From positions 1-64,000 of the forward strand of contig MABA01000008.1 in assembly GCA_002162875.1 (NCBI GenBank): a stretch of DNA of 64,000 nt, read 5' to 3'. The notes below the pieces were generated by a model. The model was given only the letters and a program-made list of their open reading frames with translations, was not told the DNA's origin and searched no databases. The DNA is from Rhodobacterales bacterium 52_120_T64. Its GTDB lineage: Bacteria > Pseudomonadota > Alphaproteobacteria > Rhodobacterales > Rhodobacteraceae. Positions 25,092 through 34,807 of this stretch are shown here, in pieces (position 1 is the stretch's first letter; each line of letters starts with the position of its first letter). The translations under genes and the position numbers were made by a program.

Positions 25092-25922
25092 ATGAAAATT
25101 GACGCGCATCAGCATTTTTGGAAACTGGATCGGGGCGATTACGATTGGCTAACGCCTGAATTGGCGCCTATCTTTTGCGATTTCGCCCCGTCCGACCTGT
25201 TACCTTTGCTTAAACAACAGGGAATAGACGGAACGATTGTGGTTCAAGCGACTGACACCGAAGCAGAAACCGAATATCTTTTGTCCCTTGCACGGGACAA
25301 TGACTGGATACTAGGTGTTGTTGGCTGGGTAGACATGGAAGCGAAAAGCGCCCCCGGCAGCATCGCCAAATTTGCCAAAAATCCGAAGTTTGTAGGCATC
25401 CGCCCCATGATTCAGGGCTTAGAGGATGAAAGTTGGATGCTGCGGCCAAGCCTGACGCCAGCGATTACAGCGTTGATCGAGCATGAGCTGTGCTTTGACG
25501 CACTGGTCTTGCCTCACCACCTTGAATATCTGTCGCAATTCCTAGAGATATATCCAGACCTACCCGTGGTTATTGACCATTGCGCCAAGCCGGAAATTAG
25601 ATCAGGGGAATTCCAGCCGTGGGCAGATCAAATCCAATCTATCGCGGACAATTCGAACACAATGTGTAAACTTTCGGGGTTGGTGACGGAAGCAAACATC
25701 GGTTGGGTGGCAGAAGACATTATACCTTATGCGACCCACATCCTGAAATGCTTTGGGCCCGATCGCGTGATGTTCGGCTCAGACTGGCCCGTATTGAATC
25801 TAGCAGGCAATTATGGCGATTGGTTGCGGCTAGTCGAAACGCTCTGTTCGGATTTTTCGACCGTCAGCAAAACAGCGATTTTTGGTGAAAACGCAAGTCG
25901 ATTTTATCTGCCAAAGGACTAG
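25092..25922 (+). CDS. Amidohydrolase-2 family protein, likely L-fuconolactonase
   Basis: A 276-residue TIM-barrel hydrolase. Metal and catalytic motifs: DAHQHFWKLD at the N-terminus, HHLEYLSQF and VVIDHCAKPE in the middle, MFGSDWPVL near the end. COG3618 proteins like this hydrolyse L-fucono- or L-rhamnono-lactone. The start is the ATG 2 bases after the dehydrogenase stop; the longer upstream frame lies inside the previous gene. It ends the rightward transcript. Confidence 0.88.
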   Translation: MKIDAHQHFWKLDRGDYDWLTPELAPIFCDFAPSDLLPLLKQQGIDGTIVVQATDTEAETEYLLSLARDNDWILGVVGWVDMEAKSAPGSIAKFAKNPKFVGIRPMIQGLEDESWMLRPSLTPAITALIEHELCFDALVLPHHLEYLSQFLEIYPDLPVVIDHCAKPEIRSGEFQPWADQIQSIADNSNTMCKLSGLVTEANIGWVAEDIIPYATHILKCFGPDRVMFGSDWPVLNLAGNYGDWLRLVETLCSDFSTVSKTAIFGENASRFYLPKD

Positions 25923-25957
25923 CGGCTGCTACTCATGACCATTGAGCCGTGGTTGCC

Positions 25958-26845
25958 CTAAATTAAATTCTCCTCGAAGAATTTAATAGTGCTGTCCCAA
26001 GCCAATTCGGCCGCACGCTGATCGTATCGCGGAGTCGTATCGTTGTGAAAGCCGTGGTTAACGTCGGGATATATATGAGCGGTATACGTTTTGTCATGTT
26101 CCTTCAGCGCAGCTTCATACTCTGGCCAGCCTCCGTTAATGCGAGTATCCAATTCCGCATAATGTAGTAGAAGCGGTGCTTGAATTTTTGGAACATCGTC
26201 TGTTGAAGGCTGTCTTCCGTAAAATGGAACTGAGGCTGATAATTCAGGATAAGCAACTGCGAGTGCGTTACACACGCCACCACCATAGCAAAAACCGACA
26301 ACTCCGACCTTTCCTGTACTGTCTTCTCGGTCCAACAGGTGTTCGAAACCGGCAAAGAAGTCGTTCATGAGTTTTGTCGAGTCAACTGTTCGCTGCAATT
26401 TACGACCGTCGTCATCGTTGCCGGGATATCCGCCAACTGAAGTAAGCCCGTCAGGAGCCAGCGCCATAAAGCCAGCTTTTGCTACTCGACGCGCAACATC
26501 CTCGATGTACGGGTTTAAACCTCGATTCTCGTGAACCACCAGCACGGCAGGAAGTTTTCCAGTCGCCCCAGCGGGTTTCACGACGTAACCACGTACCGAT
26601 CCGTGCCCATTCGGCGAAGGATAATTGATATAGGATGCCGAGATATCCGGATCGGCGAGAGCCACTTGCTGTGCTAAAGCATACTGCGGGCTTAGTATTT
26701 TCAATAGGGTCAACGTCGTTAAACCGCCCACAGCGAATTTTGTTGCCCGATCGAGAAACTCGCGCTTGTTGATTTCCCCATGGGCGTAAAAATCGTACAG
26801 ATCGAGAAGTTCCTGGTCAAAATCCTTCGCAGTTAATCGAGTCAT
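25958..26845 (-). CDS. Dienelactone hydrolase family protein with Tat-like signal
   Basis: A 295-residue alpha/beta hydrolase. The cysteine nucleophile sits in GFCYGGG, the aspartate in AELDTRI and the histidine in VNHGFHND, the classical DLH triad. Near residues 25-55, [20 protein letters not shown] precedes a hydrophobic stretch ending SPQYALA, resembling an atypical Tat or membrane-anchor signal (single R, not RR). The relatives are YghX-type. The start at 26845 (MTRLTAKDF) has GGAGG upstream. The substrate is unknown; it is convergent with the fucose lactonase gene and not clearly part of that pathway. Confidence 0.78.
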   Translation of the reverse strand: MTRLTAKDFDQELLDLYDFYAHGEINKREFLDRATKFAVGGLTTLTLLKILSPQYALAQQVALADPDISASYINYPSPNGHGSVRGYVVKPAGATGKLPAVLVVHENRGLNPYIEDVARRVAKAGFMALAPDGLTSVGGYPGNDDDGRKLQRTVDSTKLMNDFFAGFEHLLDREDSTGKVGVVGFCYGGGVCNALAVAYPELSASVPFYGRQPSTDDVPKIQAPLLLHYAELDTRINGGWPEYEAALKEHDKTYTAHIYPDVNHGFHNDTTPRYDQRAAELAWDSTIKFFEENLI

Positions 26846-26987
26846 TGTTGCCTCCGGTGCGCTTTGAAATCTGGCCGAATGGTAAGTCAGCGTATATGGA
26901 ATCCCAAACAGTTTTTTTGGAAGCTCGAATTCCCCTGACCCAAGCAACTATTAGGCCCATTTTTGCATATCGCGGGCCAATGGGATT

Positions 26988-28025
26988 CTATTCCAGAATA
27001 TTGGCGAGACAGGTCGAACGGATAGGGCGACTGTGGTAGTTTGAACGTGTCCGAAGAACGTTCTCGAAAATTGTGAGAGCACGATCAGATTGAATGAACG
27101 CATCTGGAGAAATCACATGCTCTGCCGGAGTCCGTATGGTCATTAGTGCGTTATAGCCACCGATAATTTCGAGCGCCTGAATCGCACAATCATAGTCGAC
27201 GGACTCACCCACACATTTGGCGCAGGCCCTTGCTACCAAACTCAACGCGCCGTCAGTTCTTGCGATTTCTGCTATGTCAGCGTTTAATTTAACTAAGTTT
27301 GAATCCTCGGGCAAATCATATCCCTGCCCTTTTAGTATTGTAATAAACTGATTGGTTTCATCCGAGAAGTATCGGTCTAAACCCAACACACGGGACAGCC
27401 GTTTTACGACGAGCAGGCCCGTAATTTTGTCCAGTGACGTGTCGTGTAAAAGACGATTCATTGTTAACGATTTGTTCGAGTCCGTCATATATGCAGAAAC
27501 CCACTGCAAGAAGCCGGCACTCGATAGACCGAAATTATTGGATGGCATGGCATTTACCATATCAAATCGACCGCCGATCATCGTTTCCCACACTACATAC
27601 TCAGCAGCGACATATTCGCCATGTTTTTGGAGGGCAACCGCGTCGCCCATACGGTCGCGATTTAGCCGATAATCAAAAATCGCTCTGCCCATTTCATTGA
27701 AAGAATGATCAGTCAAATTCAAAAGCCAATTTTTGGTTCCGGCAGCGGCGTCGGAGCGTAGCAAATAATCGCGATCAGAACGGCTTAAATTCACCACATA
27801 ATCGGAGAATCCACCCGGAGCGGTATCGCGATCGATTTGACCCAAAAGCACTTGCGCCGAAATATCACCGGAGTGCGCCAGCTTGGCCAAGCTCTCAAGA
27901 CTTGAAACTTCGGATCCATTTAGCCATTCATCAGCCGCAGCTAAAAAACCCGTACTTTGCTGGGCTATAACGTTGTTCGACGATAGCAATAGGACTACCC
28001 CGGCCAAAATCGCTTTGATCTTCAT
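26988..28025 (-). CDS. Exported protein of unknown function
   Basis: A 345-residue protein with a signal peptide (KIKAILAGVVLLLSSNNVIAQ). The mature part is mostly helical, with repeated short helices (SSLESLAKLAHSGDISAQVLLG resembles a Sel1/TPR-like helix pair). Cysteines cluster near the C-terminus (ACAKCVGESVDYDC), suggesting disulfides or a metal site. No family is recognised. It lies 59 bases after the PstS-OmpA gene on the same strand, so the two may be cotranscribed. Confidence 0.6.
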   Translation of the reverse strand: MKIKAILAGVVLLLSSNNVIAQQSTGFLAAADEWLNGSEVSSLESLAKLAHSGDISAQVLLGQIDRDTAPGGFSDYVVNLSRSDRDYLLRSDAAAGTKNWLLNLTDHSFNEMGRAIFDYRLNRDRMGDAVALQKHGEYVAAEYVVWETMIGGRFDMVNAMPSNNFGLSSAGFLQWVSAYMTDSNKSLTMNRLLHDTSLDKITGLLVVKRLSRVLGLDRYFSDETNQFITILKGQGYDLPEDSNLVKLNADIAEIARTDGALSLVARACAKCVGESVDYDCAIQALEIIGGYNALMTIRTPAEHVISPDAFIQSDRALTIFENVLRTRSNYHSRPIRSTCLANILE

Positions 28026-28084
28026 TCTGTATTGCTCCGCTTAGATAGCATCTGAATTAAAAGGCGACTTCAATAAAATACGAT

Positions 28085-29662
28085 TTACTGCGCAGATACG
28101 ATTGTGTCGCGCAACCATACTTCAACACGACGATTAATTCGGCGTCCGTTGTCAGAGATGTTACAAGCGAGCGGCGAGATTTCACCAAATCCCAAAGTTC
28201 GAATAGGTAACCCTTCGATTTCGCCACCGGGCATAGCGGCAATAAGGGCTGCGCGCGTTTCATTCGCGCGTTTGTCGCTTAGCGCCGTGTTCCCACGCCC
28301 TGCACCAATTGAGTCAGTGAAGCCAATAAGCACCACTTCTTTATTGTCATAGTCACCTGTTGAGAGCAGTTCCGCCAAACGCTGGATATCATCCTTTGCA
28401 CGCGCATCAAGGTTTGATGATCCAAGCGCAAATCGGAAAGTAATCGACAACCTGTCCGCTGATATAAGATTGGTGGTCATTTCACGAAGTTGTCTCAAAG
28501 ACATTTCAACGTCCGTTGGGATTATCGCCGATAAGTACCGTAATCCCTGTTCGTCGTTTGATTGCTGTGACACGCCTAGATCAACGAACCCGCGATCGGC
28601 AATGGACTGTTGTGCCGCTTCCGTATTCAAGAAATCCATAAACCTTTCCATTTGCGCCGGTTTCTCGGCGTTTGTTGTATATACATACAAACGTCGCGTC
28701 AGAGGGTATTCTTCGGTTTTGATTGTAAATGGCGTCGCCGGAACTTGAATTCCACACACACCCCTAATGTTGAGTATCTTGGCGTTGCCAGTATTTGAAA
28801 GGCTGCCCACTCCAATACCTAATGGGTCAGCCGCAACCGATTGTGAAAGTTCCAAATCAGAACTAACGATATTTGCTGCCTCACTCAGATTTTTCGCAGC
28901 TGGATTCATAACAAGGTCGGTGAAAACGGCATTTGTACCACTGGTCTCGTCGCGAACATAAAGGTTTATTTTTGCATCGGCGCCACCAATTTGGTTCCAG
29001 TTGGTAATCTGTCCCGAGAAAATATTGGCCAAGTCCTGCTCGGCAATTGCGCGTATCGAGTTACTTTTGGAGGTTAATATTGCTAAGCCATCTAGGCCGA
29101 AAATCATTTGTTGTTCAGCCGACTTCATATCGCCTAAGCCTGCGAGCCTAAAAGCGGCATTTTCTTCTTCTGTGACAGGGCGGGTCAAAACGGCCATGTT
29201 TGCATTGCCCTTAAACAGATCTTGCAGACCGCGAAGCGCACCTGTGTCGTTCAGAGAGATATCGGAAATGACATCACCAAGTTCGTTTGAAAGCTGCATC
29301 GTCGTTGGTCCGTCGGCGCTGATCGAGGTCATTGTATCCCCGCCGATCATTATGCCAAACTTGAAGACCAGGTCAGCAAAGAGTGTTTCCACAACCGTTG
29401 ATGAACCCGAAATTGCGAAGTTAGAACTGTTGGTTGATACTTTCGGACATGCATCGCCCACGCATTCCACAAGAAACGCGTCAATAACTAACTCACCAAC
29501 GATAGTTTTGATGGTATAGGTCTGGCCGTCATAATCAACAAATTCGCCACTGAGTGATGTCGCACCATCAAGACTATTGAGGCGCACTACTTCCGCACTT
29601 GCTGAACTCACGAGGCCAAATACGATTGCGATAGACAGAAATGTTCTGATTTGATGTAGCAT
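28085..29662 (-). CDS. PstS-like binding domain fused to OmpA peptidoglycan-binding domain
   Basis: A 525-residue exported protein. There is a signal peptide (residues 1 to about 24), an N-terminal beta-rich segment (to about 70) and a PstS/PBP-like domain (ISGSSTVVETLF near 85; NQIGGADAKINLYVRDETSG). Residues about 405-520 form an OmpA domain (TFRFALGSSNLDARAKDDIQRL; GFTDSIGAGRGN; LSDKRANETRAAL; RRVEVWL). The OmpA part should hold it to peptidoglycan, so it likely binds phosphate or a similar anion at the cell wall. There are no pst transporter genes nearby. A perfect TTAA-N7-TTAA motif lies about 80 bases upstream. Confidence 0.85.
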   Translation of the reverse strand: MLHQIRTFLSIAIVFGLVSSASAEVVRLNSLDGATSLSGEFVDYDGQTYTIKTIVGELVIDAFLVECVGDACPKVSTNSSNFAISGSSTVVETLFADLVFKFGIMIGGDTMTSISADGPTTMQLSNELGDVISDISLNDTGALRGLQDLFKGNANMAVLTRPVTEEENAAFRLAGLGDMKSAEQQMIFGLDGLAILTSKSNSIRAIAEQDLANIFSGQITNWNQIGGADAKINLYVRDETSGTNAVFTDLVMNPAAKNLSEAANIVSSDLELSQSVAADPLGIGVGSLSNTGNAKILNIRGVCGIQVPATPFTIKTEEYPLTRRLYVYTTNAEKPAQMERFMDFLNTEAAQQSIADRGFVDLGVSQQSNDEQGLRYLSAIIPTDVEMSLRQLREMTTNLISADRLSITFRFALGSSNLDARAKDDIQRLAELLSTGDYDNKEVVLIGFTDSIGAGRGNTALSDKRANETRAALIAAMPGGEIEGLPIRTLGFGEISPLACNISDNGRRINRRVEVWLRDTIVSAQ

Positions 29663-30150
29663 TTATGCGCCTTTGGGGGTTATTACGACTTTTTTCGCGC
29701 TTAGGTTGATAGGGTTATAATAGGGATGTCAATTGAAAATGTTAACTTTTTGTTAACAGATAGCGGCCTAAATATTGTTGTAGGAATTCGCGCAATCGTC
29801 CGCGACGGCGGCGGTAGGAAAAGTGCGCACAGCAATAGTTTTATACAGTTTACGCGCTATACGTTAACCAAAGAAGGGTTAGTCAGCCGACTGCGCACAG
29901 TTCGCTTAAGCGAAACCGCCGACCACAGTCAGAAAGCGGAAGCTTTGCGTACCGGTGAATGTAACACATGGATATGGCGGTATCCAAACCGGCAACACCC
30001 CTTCGTTGCAATCTTGATATTGGTGTGCTCCAGCACGACTTACTCTCCGATAGGTGGAGTGTAACCTACATCATATGGTGGAATTCAAGAGTGTAGCTCA
30101 AACGCGTTGGGCTCCGAATGCATTAGTGTAGGGGTGATTTACGGAGGATG
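29663..30150. other. Noncoding region with a CtrA-like motif and a perfect palindrome
   Basis: About 490 bases. Contains the CtrA-like site at 29742-29756 and a 14-bp palindrome TTCGCTTAAGCGAA at 29901-29914. A rightward open frame (29726-30064) is not convincing: no ribosome-binding site at a normal distance and no recognisable fold. Confidence 0.4.
29742..29756 (-). promoter_or_regulatory. CtrA-like binding motif upstream of the PstS-OmpA gene
   Basis: TTAACTTTTTGTTAA matches the alphaproteobacterial CtrA consensus TTAA-N7-TTAA exactly, about 80-95 bases before the start at 29662. The motif is short and occurs by chance in AT-rich DNA, so binding is uncertain. Confidence 0.4.
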
Positions 30151-31188
30151 TTATTTGGGGGTGCCACTTCGGGACAGCGCCAATGGAACGAACAAACTGA
30201 GGAAAAACAAGCGTGCAACGTGATGTATCGCAACATACGCCGGATCTGCGCCAACGATTGCGCCCATGGCTATCATGGTTTCAAGCCCGCCGGGGGCGAA
30301 GGCTATAATTACATCGATTAGAGGTAGTCCCAGCGCATGTGAAATGATCGCCGCAGCGCTGATTGAGATCGCCAAACCGATCAACGTCAATACAATCCCC
30401 CCAAATGCTGCCTTCCGCAGTGCAGCGAGCGTGACGCCACTAAAACGGGTGCCAATCAAAGTGCCCATTACGATAAACGCCGCGGTAGATATTTCTGGTG
30501 TAACCGAGCCAGGGGTCAAAGCAGTTCCGTGGCCAATTGATGAAATTATCATGCCCGAGATCAGGAAAGCCGCAGGGACTTTGAATCTTAGCAAAACCAT
30601 TCCCAGGAAAATTGCCAGAACACCAAGGATAGCGAGGTAGATTAGTGGTAACACATGTCCGATTGGAGTCCGCATTGCCATGTCAGCGTCTGTCAATAAC
30701 GCTATCGCGACGGGCACCGCTAAGGTTAAGAGAAGTACTCTCATAGATTGGATGACAGAAATAATTGCTGTGTTCGCCCCAACGTCAGCGCTGAAACTTA
30801 TGACGTAACTCAGGTGTCCGGGGCTTGAAGCTAACAATGCTGTTTTTCTGTCCATTCCGAACGCACGGTGAAACATAAGTCCGCCAGAAAGCATAACCAA
30901 GCCTACGCTGACACACATTCCGACGAGGCTGATTGGCCATGCTGCCGCTAATGTCACTATTTCAGGTGTAACGCTTGAACCCAAAGACAAACCAATAATG
31001 ATAAAACATGCATCGCGCAATTTGTCTGGAATTCGGCAATCTGTCCCGAGCACACCCGCGACTGAAACGAAGGCGGCGGGTCCAGTCAGGAAAGGAGCGG
31101 GAACGCCAAACCACCAAGCAGTGGATGCGCCGATAATGCCAATTAGCAATGTAATTAATACTGGTCGAATATGCCCCCAATTGTTCAT
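30151..31188 (-). CDS. AbrB-family integral membrane protein
   Basis: A 345-residue protein with about ten hydrophobic segments and internal duplication, typical of the membrane AbrB family (often misnamed transcriptional regulator or ammonia monooxygenase). Motifs include WFGVPAPFLTGPAAFVS near the N-terminus, LLASSPGHLSYVISFS in the first half and IAFAPGGLETMIAMG in the second. The repeated SPGHLSYVI/APGGLETMI is the family hallmark. It is probably a transporter or permease; the substrate is unknown. It is the last gene of the leftward operon with TctABC, AtuA-like and DUF4387 genes. Confidence 0.8.
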   Translation of the reverse strand: MNNWGHIRPVLITLLIGIIGASTAWWFGVPAPFLTGPAAFVSVAGVLGTDCRIPDKLRDACFIIIGLSLGSSVTPEIVTLAAAWPISLVGMCVSVGLVMLSGGLMFHRAFGMDRKTALLASSPGHLSYVISFSADVGANTAIISVIQSMRVLLLTLAVPVAIALLTDADMAMRTPIGHVLPLIYLAILGVLAIFLGMVLLRFKVPAAFLISGMIISSIGHGTALTPGSVTPEISTAAFIVMGTLIGTRFSGVTLAALRKAAFGGIVLTLIGLAISISAAAIISHALGLPLIDVIIAFAPGGLETMIAMGAIVGADPAYVAIHHVARLFFLSLFVPLALSRSGTPK

Positions 31189-31206
31189 TGCTATCTAATA
31201 TCCTGG

Positions 31207-31509
31207 TTAGTTCAATTCGACTTCGCTCAACAACGCGGCCCATGATGCGCCGTGCATATCGCGATCTGCTATCGAGCCTTGAGTTTCTGGTCGTGGCAAG
31301 CTGAATTTAACAACGTTCAGCGAAGGTATCTCAAACCTTTTGAGCGCGTCAGCATCGGTTTCGAAAACCTTCGCGACACGAGCTGTGGATAAACCCTCGC
31401 AAATCTGATCGAATGCGGAAGCGGTACCACAGAATATATCGACTGTAAGCCAGAAAGGACCAGCATTTTTGCTTCTGACCTTTTCAACGATCTCTCCGAG
31501 ATTAGCCAT
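31207..31509 (-). CDS. DUF4387 protein (AtuA-associated)
   Basis: A 100-residue protein of the DUF4387 family (LGEIVEKVRSKNAGPFWLTVDIF; later RDMHGASWAALL). In other genomes this domain is either the C-terminal part of AtuA-like proteins or encoded next to them. Here its start overlaps the AtuA-like gene end by 8 bases, so the two are made together and probably form one enzyme. The reaction is unknown. Confidence 0.8.
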   Translation of the reverse strand: MANLGEIVEKVRSKNAGPFWLTVDIFCGTASAFDQICEGLSTARVAKVFETDADALKRFEIPSLNVVKFSLPRPETQGSIADRDMHGASWAALLSEVELN

Positions 31510-32857
31510 GCTCGAGCACCTCTACTGAAAACGCGTCCATCGGATCCGACAGTTCTAAGACATGGTTTAAGCAGAACGCGTATATCGCGCCTCGGCTAAG
31601 GTCGGCTGGTGAGAATGGAAACGCGAAGGTAGGTTGCTCTTCCTCGGACGTTAGCGGGTGGTGCAGCAAGTAGGGGTTCAATATCTGTCCGATTTCTGTC
31701 GCAAGTTCTTGGGTCTCAGCTGTTATGATCCCCATGACACCGATTTCTAGGGGTGGGTCCGAGCGACTTTCTAAATCCCCGAAGCTTGCAGATTTACCAA
31801 TCAGCCGTAATTCAATATTAAATTCGTCTGCCAGCAATCCCAACCGGTCAACAACCTTCTCCGTGCATTTCGCCGCTATGTCATCAGCCCAGTCTTGGGC
31901 GTTCGCGACATAGCGCTTGTCCCTCAGTAATACGATTAGGACACTTTGATAACCGGCCAGTATCGCGCCCTCAAGCTTAACCGTATACCGATCCGACGGA
32001 ATCCACTTCGAGCCGGTCACGCGTACACGTTTGTCATCCAGCGCCGTATATTCTGCGTTAGTTACATCCAGATGCCCGCCGGGTTCGTATAAGATGAACG
32101 GGTCACTGTTTTCATAAAGCATGTGTGCAGAAACCGTATGTGGCGTCGCACGGGAATTATCAGCCATTGGTGTAATCGTGAAGCCATCGTTGTCAAAGTC
32201 TATTAGCACGACACCAGATTGCGGATTTGTTGCGCATAGCGCACCGCATTCGCCAATTTTCGCGCCATGCCATGCGGGGCCGGCGTTTAGTCCACGCATT
32301 AGGGGCAATGCCGCAATTATTGCGGTATCGGTCGTGCGTCCGGCGATTACGATGTCGGCACCGGATTCCAGCGCAGCGGATATTTGTTCCGCGCCAGCAA
32401 GCGCTACAATGTTGGTGCAATCCAGCAGAGTTTGTTCCGATATATCTGGCGCATTGGGCAGGGGGTGAATGCGTTTATTACTGTAAGCGTTTGCAATAGC
32501 GGTGTTCGATTGCGAAGAACGGAGCACCGCGATTTTGACTGTCTGGCCAATCTCGGATGCGATTTCGCGTGTTATGCCCAGCAACCAGTCCACCGCGCTA
32601 TCGGCCCCGCACGTACCCGCAGTTCCAATAACCAGAGGGACCCCGGCTTTTGCACGCGCCTCCATCAGTCCCCGCCATTCAACCTTGGTTGACGCGCGCG
32701 AGTATTTCGAAACACCACGGCCAAGATAAGCCGGACCGGAATCAGTGGAACCGCCATCGATGGCAATGATATCGGGTTTGCAGGCAAGACCTCGCTCCAG
32801 CGCAGCTTTGTCATAGTTCAGACCAAGTGCGCCGGAGGGGATTAGAACGCGAACCAT
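31502..32857 (-). CDS. AtuA-like (DUF1446) protein
   Basis: A 451-residue protein of the DUF1446/acyclic terpene utilisation AtuA family. The N-terminus (RVLIPSGALGLNYDKAALER; DIIAIDGGSTDSGPAYLG), GTAGTCGADSAVDWLLGI and ADIVIAGRTTDTAIIAALPL are typical. Characterised AtuA is needed for acyclic terpene catabolism, but most relatives have no assigned reaction. Adjacency to tricarboxylate-type transporter genes suggests a carboxylate substrate. It begins right at the TctA stop, implying coupled translation. Confidence 0.8.
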   Translation of the reverse strand: MVRVLIPSGALGLNYDKAALERGLACKPDIIAIDGGSTDSGPAYLGRGVSKYSRASTKVEWRGLMEARAKAGVPLVIGTAGTCGADSAVDWLLGITREIASEIGQTVKIAVLRSSQSNTAIANAYSNKRIHPLPNAPDISEQTLLDCTNIVALAGAEQISAALESGADIVIAGRTTDTAIIAALPLMRGLNAGPAWHGAKIGECGALCATNPQSGVVLIDFDNDGFTITPMADNSRATPHTVSAHMLYENSDPFILYEPGGHLDVTNAEYTALDDKRVRVTGSKWIPSDRYTVKLEGAILAGYQSVLIVLLRDKRYVANAQDWADDIAAKCTEKVVDRLGLLADEFNIELRLIGKSASFGDLESRSDPPLEIGVMGIITAETQELATEIGQILNPYLLHHPLTSEEEQPTFAFPFSPADLSRGAIYAFCLNHVLELSDPMDAFSVEVLEHG

Positions 32858-34363
32858 CTAGTCAGTGACCCGCTGCGGTTTTTTCAGGAATTTGCGCAAG
32901 AACATTGGCGCAATAAATCCGGCAATTGCAGCAATCCACAGACCGATCGTGATAGGGGACGACAACAAGTACATAAAATCACCGTCGGAGATCACCATGG
33001 CACGACGCAGCGCGTCTTCCATATGGCCACCTAGCAAGATGCCCAAAATAACCGGCACCGTCGGAATATCAAGCTTGCGCAGAACATAGCCCAAAGCGCC
33101 GAATGCAATCATCAGTAGTAGATCAAAATAGCTTCCGGACAACGAGTAGATACCCACAAACGAGATCATTGTTACACCCGGTAGTAATATCCACGGCGGA
33201 ACCATCAAGATCTTCACGAAGATTTTCACCATTGGGACGTTCATCAACAACAACACAATATTGGCGATAAGCAGCGAGGCGATCAGACCCCAAACCAGCT
33301 CTGGTCGTTCTGTGAAAAGCGTTGGGCCAGGGGTAATATTCAGTGTCATCAGCAGCGCCAGCAAAACGGCGGTGGTTCCTGATCCAGGGACACCCAGCGT
33401 TAGCATCGGAATCAATGCGCCACCTGCGGCTGCGTTATTTCCAGCCTCGGGTGCTGCGACACCTTTTGGTACACCTGTGCCGAACCCACCGTCTTTACCT
33501 GCGATGGATTTCTCTGACATATAAGACATAAAGCTGCCGAGAGATGCCCCAGCGCCCGGCAAGATACCCGCGATAAAACCGACAATCGAGGAACGGAACA
33601 TGGTCCAGCGCGTATCGTAGATATCCTTCCACGGAATACGAACTTTATCCAATTTTACACCCATTGAGGAATTTTTACCATGGCTTTCAATGAAAAAGAA
33701 CACTTCTGCAACCGCAAACAGGCCAACAATCGCCACAAGGAAATCAACCCCATCGTACAGATGCAGGTTACCACCCGTTAGGCGCGGCAGACCACTTGAG
33801 TTGTCGACGCCGATCATCGCAATACCTATGCCTAGGCAAGCGGCAAGTGCCGACTTGGCCTGATTGTTACTTGCCATGCCGCCAAGGGTGGTAAATGCCA
33901 GCAGGTAAAGGGCGAAATATTCGGCGGGGCCAAACACATAGGCAACGCGCGCCAGCATTGGGGCCAAAAACATCAGGCCGAGCGTGGCAAACATCGCGCC
34001 ATAAAACGAGGCAAATCCGGACAACACCAATGCATCACCAGCCCTCCCGGCTTTGGCCATCGGATAACCATCCAGCGTCGTCATCAGTGCCGGTTCGTCG
34101 CCGGGAATATTCAGCAAAATGGAGCTGATCCGCCCGCCATACATCGCGCCATAATAAACGGCGGTCATCAGCACTAGCGACGATGTCGCATCAAGACCCA
34201 TTGAAAAGGTGATCGGGATAAGGATCGCCACACCGTTTGATGGGCCAAGACCCGGCAGCGCGCCAATGATCGTGCCGATAAAACAGCCAACAACGGCCAG
34301 CATCAATGTGTAAGGTGTCAGCGCAACGGCGAATCCCATCGCCAGATTTGTAAATACTTCCAT
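32858..34363 (-). CDS. tctA: Tripartite tricarboxylate transporter large permease TctA
   Basis: A 501-residue permease with about 11-12 membrane segments. The TctA signature near the N-terminus is GTIIGALPGLGPSNGVAILIP, repeated as GILPGAGASLGSFMSY in the second half; AAAGGALIPMLTLGVPGSGTTA is also conserved. With TctB and the binding protein it imports a carboxylate using an ion gradient. It is 3 bases from TctB. Confidence 0.92.
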   Translation of the reverse strand: MEVFTNLAMGFAVALTPYTLMLAVVGCFIGTIIGALPGLGPSNGVAILIPITFSMGLDATSSLVLMTAVYYGAMYGGRISSILLNIPGDEPALMTTLDGYPMAKAGRAGDALVLSGFASFYGAMFATLGLMFLAPMLARVAYVFGPAEYFALYLLAFTTLGGMASNNQAKSALAACLGIGIAMIGVDNSSGLPRLTGGNLHLYDGVDFLVAIVGLFAVAEVFFFIESHGKNSSMGVKLDKVRIPWKDIYDTRWTMFRSSIVGFIAGILPGAGASLGSFMSYMSEKSIAGKDGGFGTGVPKGVAAPEAGNNAAAGGALIPMLTLGVPGSGTTAVLLALLMTLNITPGPTLFTERPELVWGLIASLLIANIVLLLMNVPMVKIFVKILMVPPWILLPGVTMISFVGIYSLSGSYFDLLLMIAFGALGYVLRKLDIPTVPVILGILLGGHMEDALRRAMVISDGDFMYLLSSPITIGLWIAAIAGFIAPMFLRKFLKKPQRVTD

Positions 34364-34366
34364 AAT

Positions 34367-34807
34367 TTAACCCATCCAACTTTTGGGGAACGGAACAAGT
34401 CCCAGATCCAGCGCGTATTTGAAAATAAGAAACAGCCCGATTGACAGCCCGAGACCCGATAGAATCGCGGTTTTTGTTTTGGGTGAAATCTGAAAGCTCA
34501 GCACTCCGGCAGCAACAGTTGTTGGCAGCAAGAAGCCAAGTGGTTTTAACGCATATGCATATGCGATCAGTACGAGAACGGCGATAATTATCGCACCAAA
34601 TGTGCGTAGAGTTGGCCAGTCAGGTTCGGGGTCAGGTTTTAGTACCATGAAAATCGCACTTATGGCGCAGACAACTCCGACAATGATTGGGAAAGTTTTG
34701 GGCCCCACCGGGTCCGACAAAAAGCTGGTCTGGATCTGTGTGGCACTCGCGATATACGCAAGTGCCACGATTGCCATGACCAGACCAAAGATCCGGTCAC
34801 TAGCCAT
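34367..34807 (-). CDS. tctB: Tripartite tricarboxylate transporter small subunit TctB
   Basis: A 146-residue membrane protein with four hydrophobic segments (MASDRIFGLVMAIVALAYI; FPIIVGVVCAISAIFMVL; two later). The start at 34807 overlaps the TctC stop by one base (TAATG); upstream in-frame residues are not membrane-like and are excluded. Small TctB proteins stabilise the TctA permease. It lies between the binding protein and large permease genes as usual. Confidence 0.85.
   Translation of the reverse strand: MASDRIFGLVMAIVALAYIASATQIQTSFLSDPVGPKTFPIIVGVVCAISAIFMVLKPDPEPDWPTLRTFGAIIIAVLVLIAYAYALKPLGFLLPTTVAAGVLSFQISPKTKTAILSGLGLSIGLFLIFKYALDLGLVPFPKSWMG

Noticed and set aside
29726-30064. 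Rightward 112-codon frame in the noncoding region upstream of AbrB
   Set aside because: No properly spaced ribosome-binding site and a composition unlike a folded protein. It lies across the CtrA-like motif and a palindrome.
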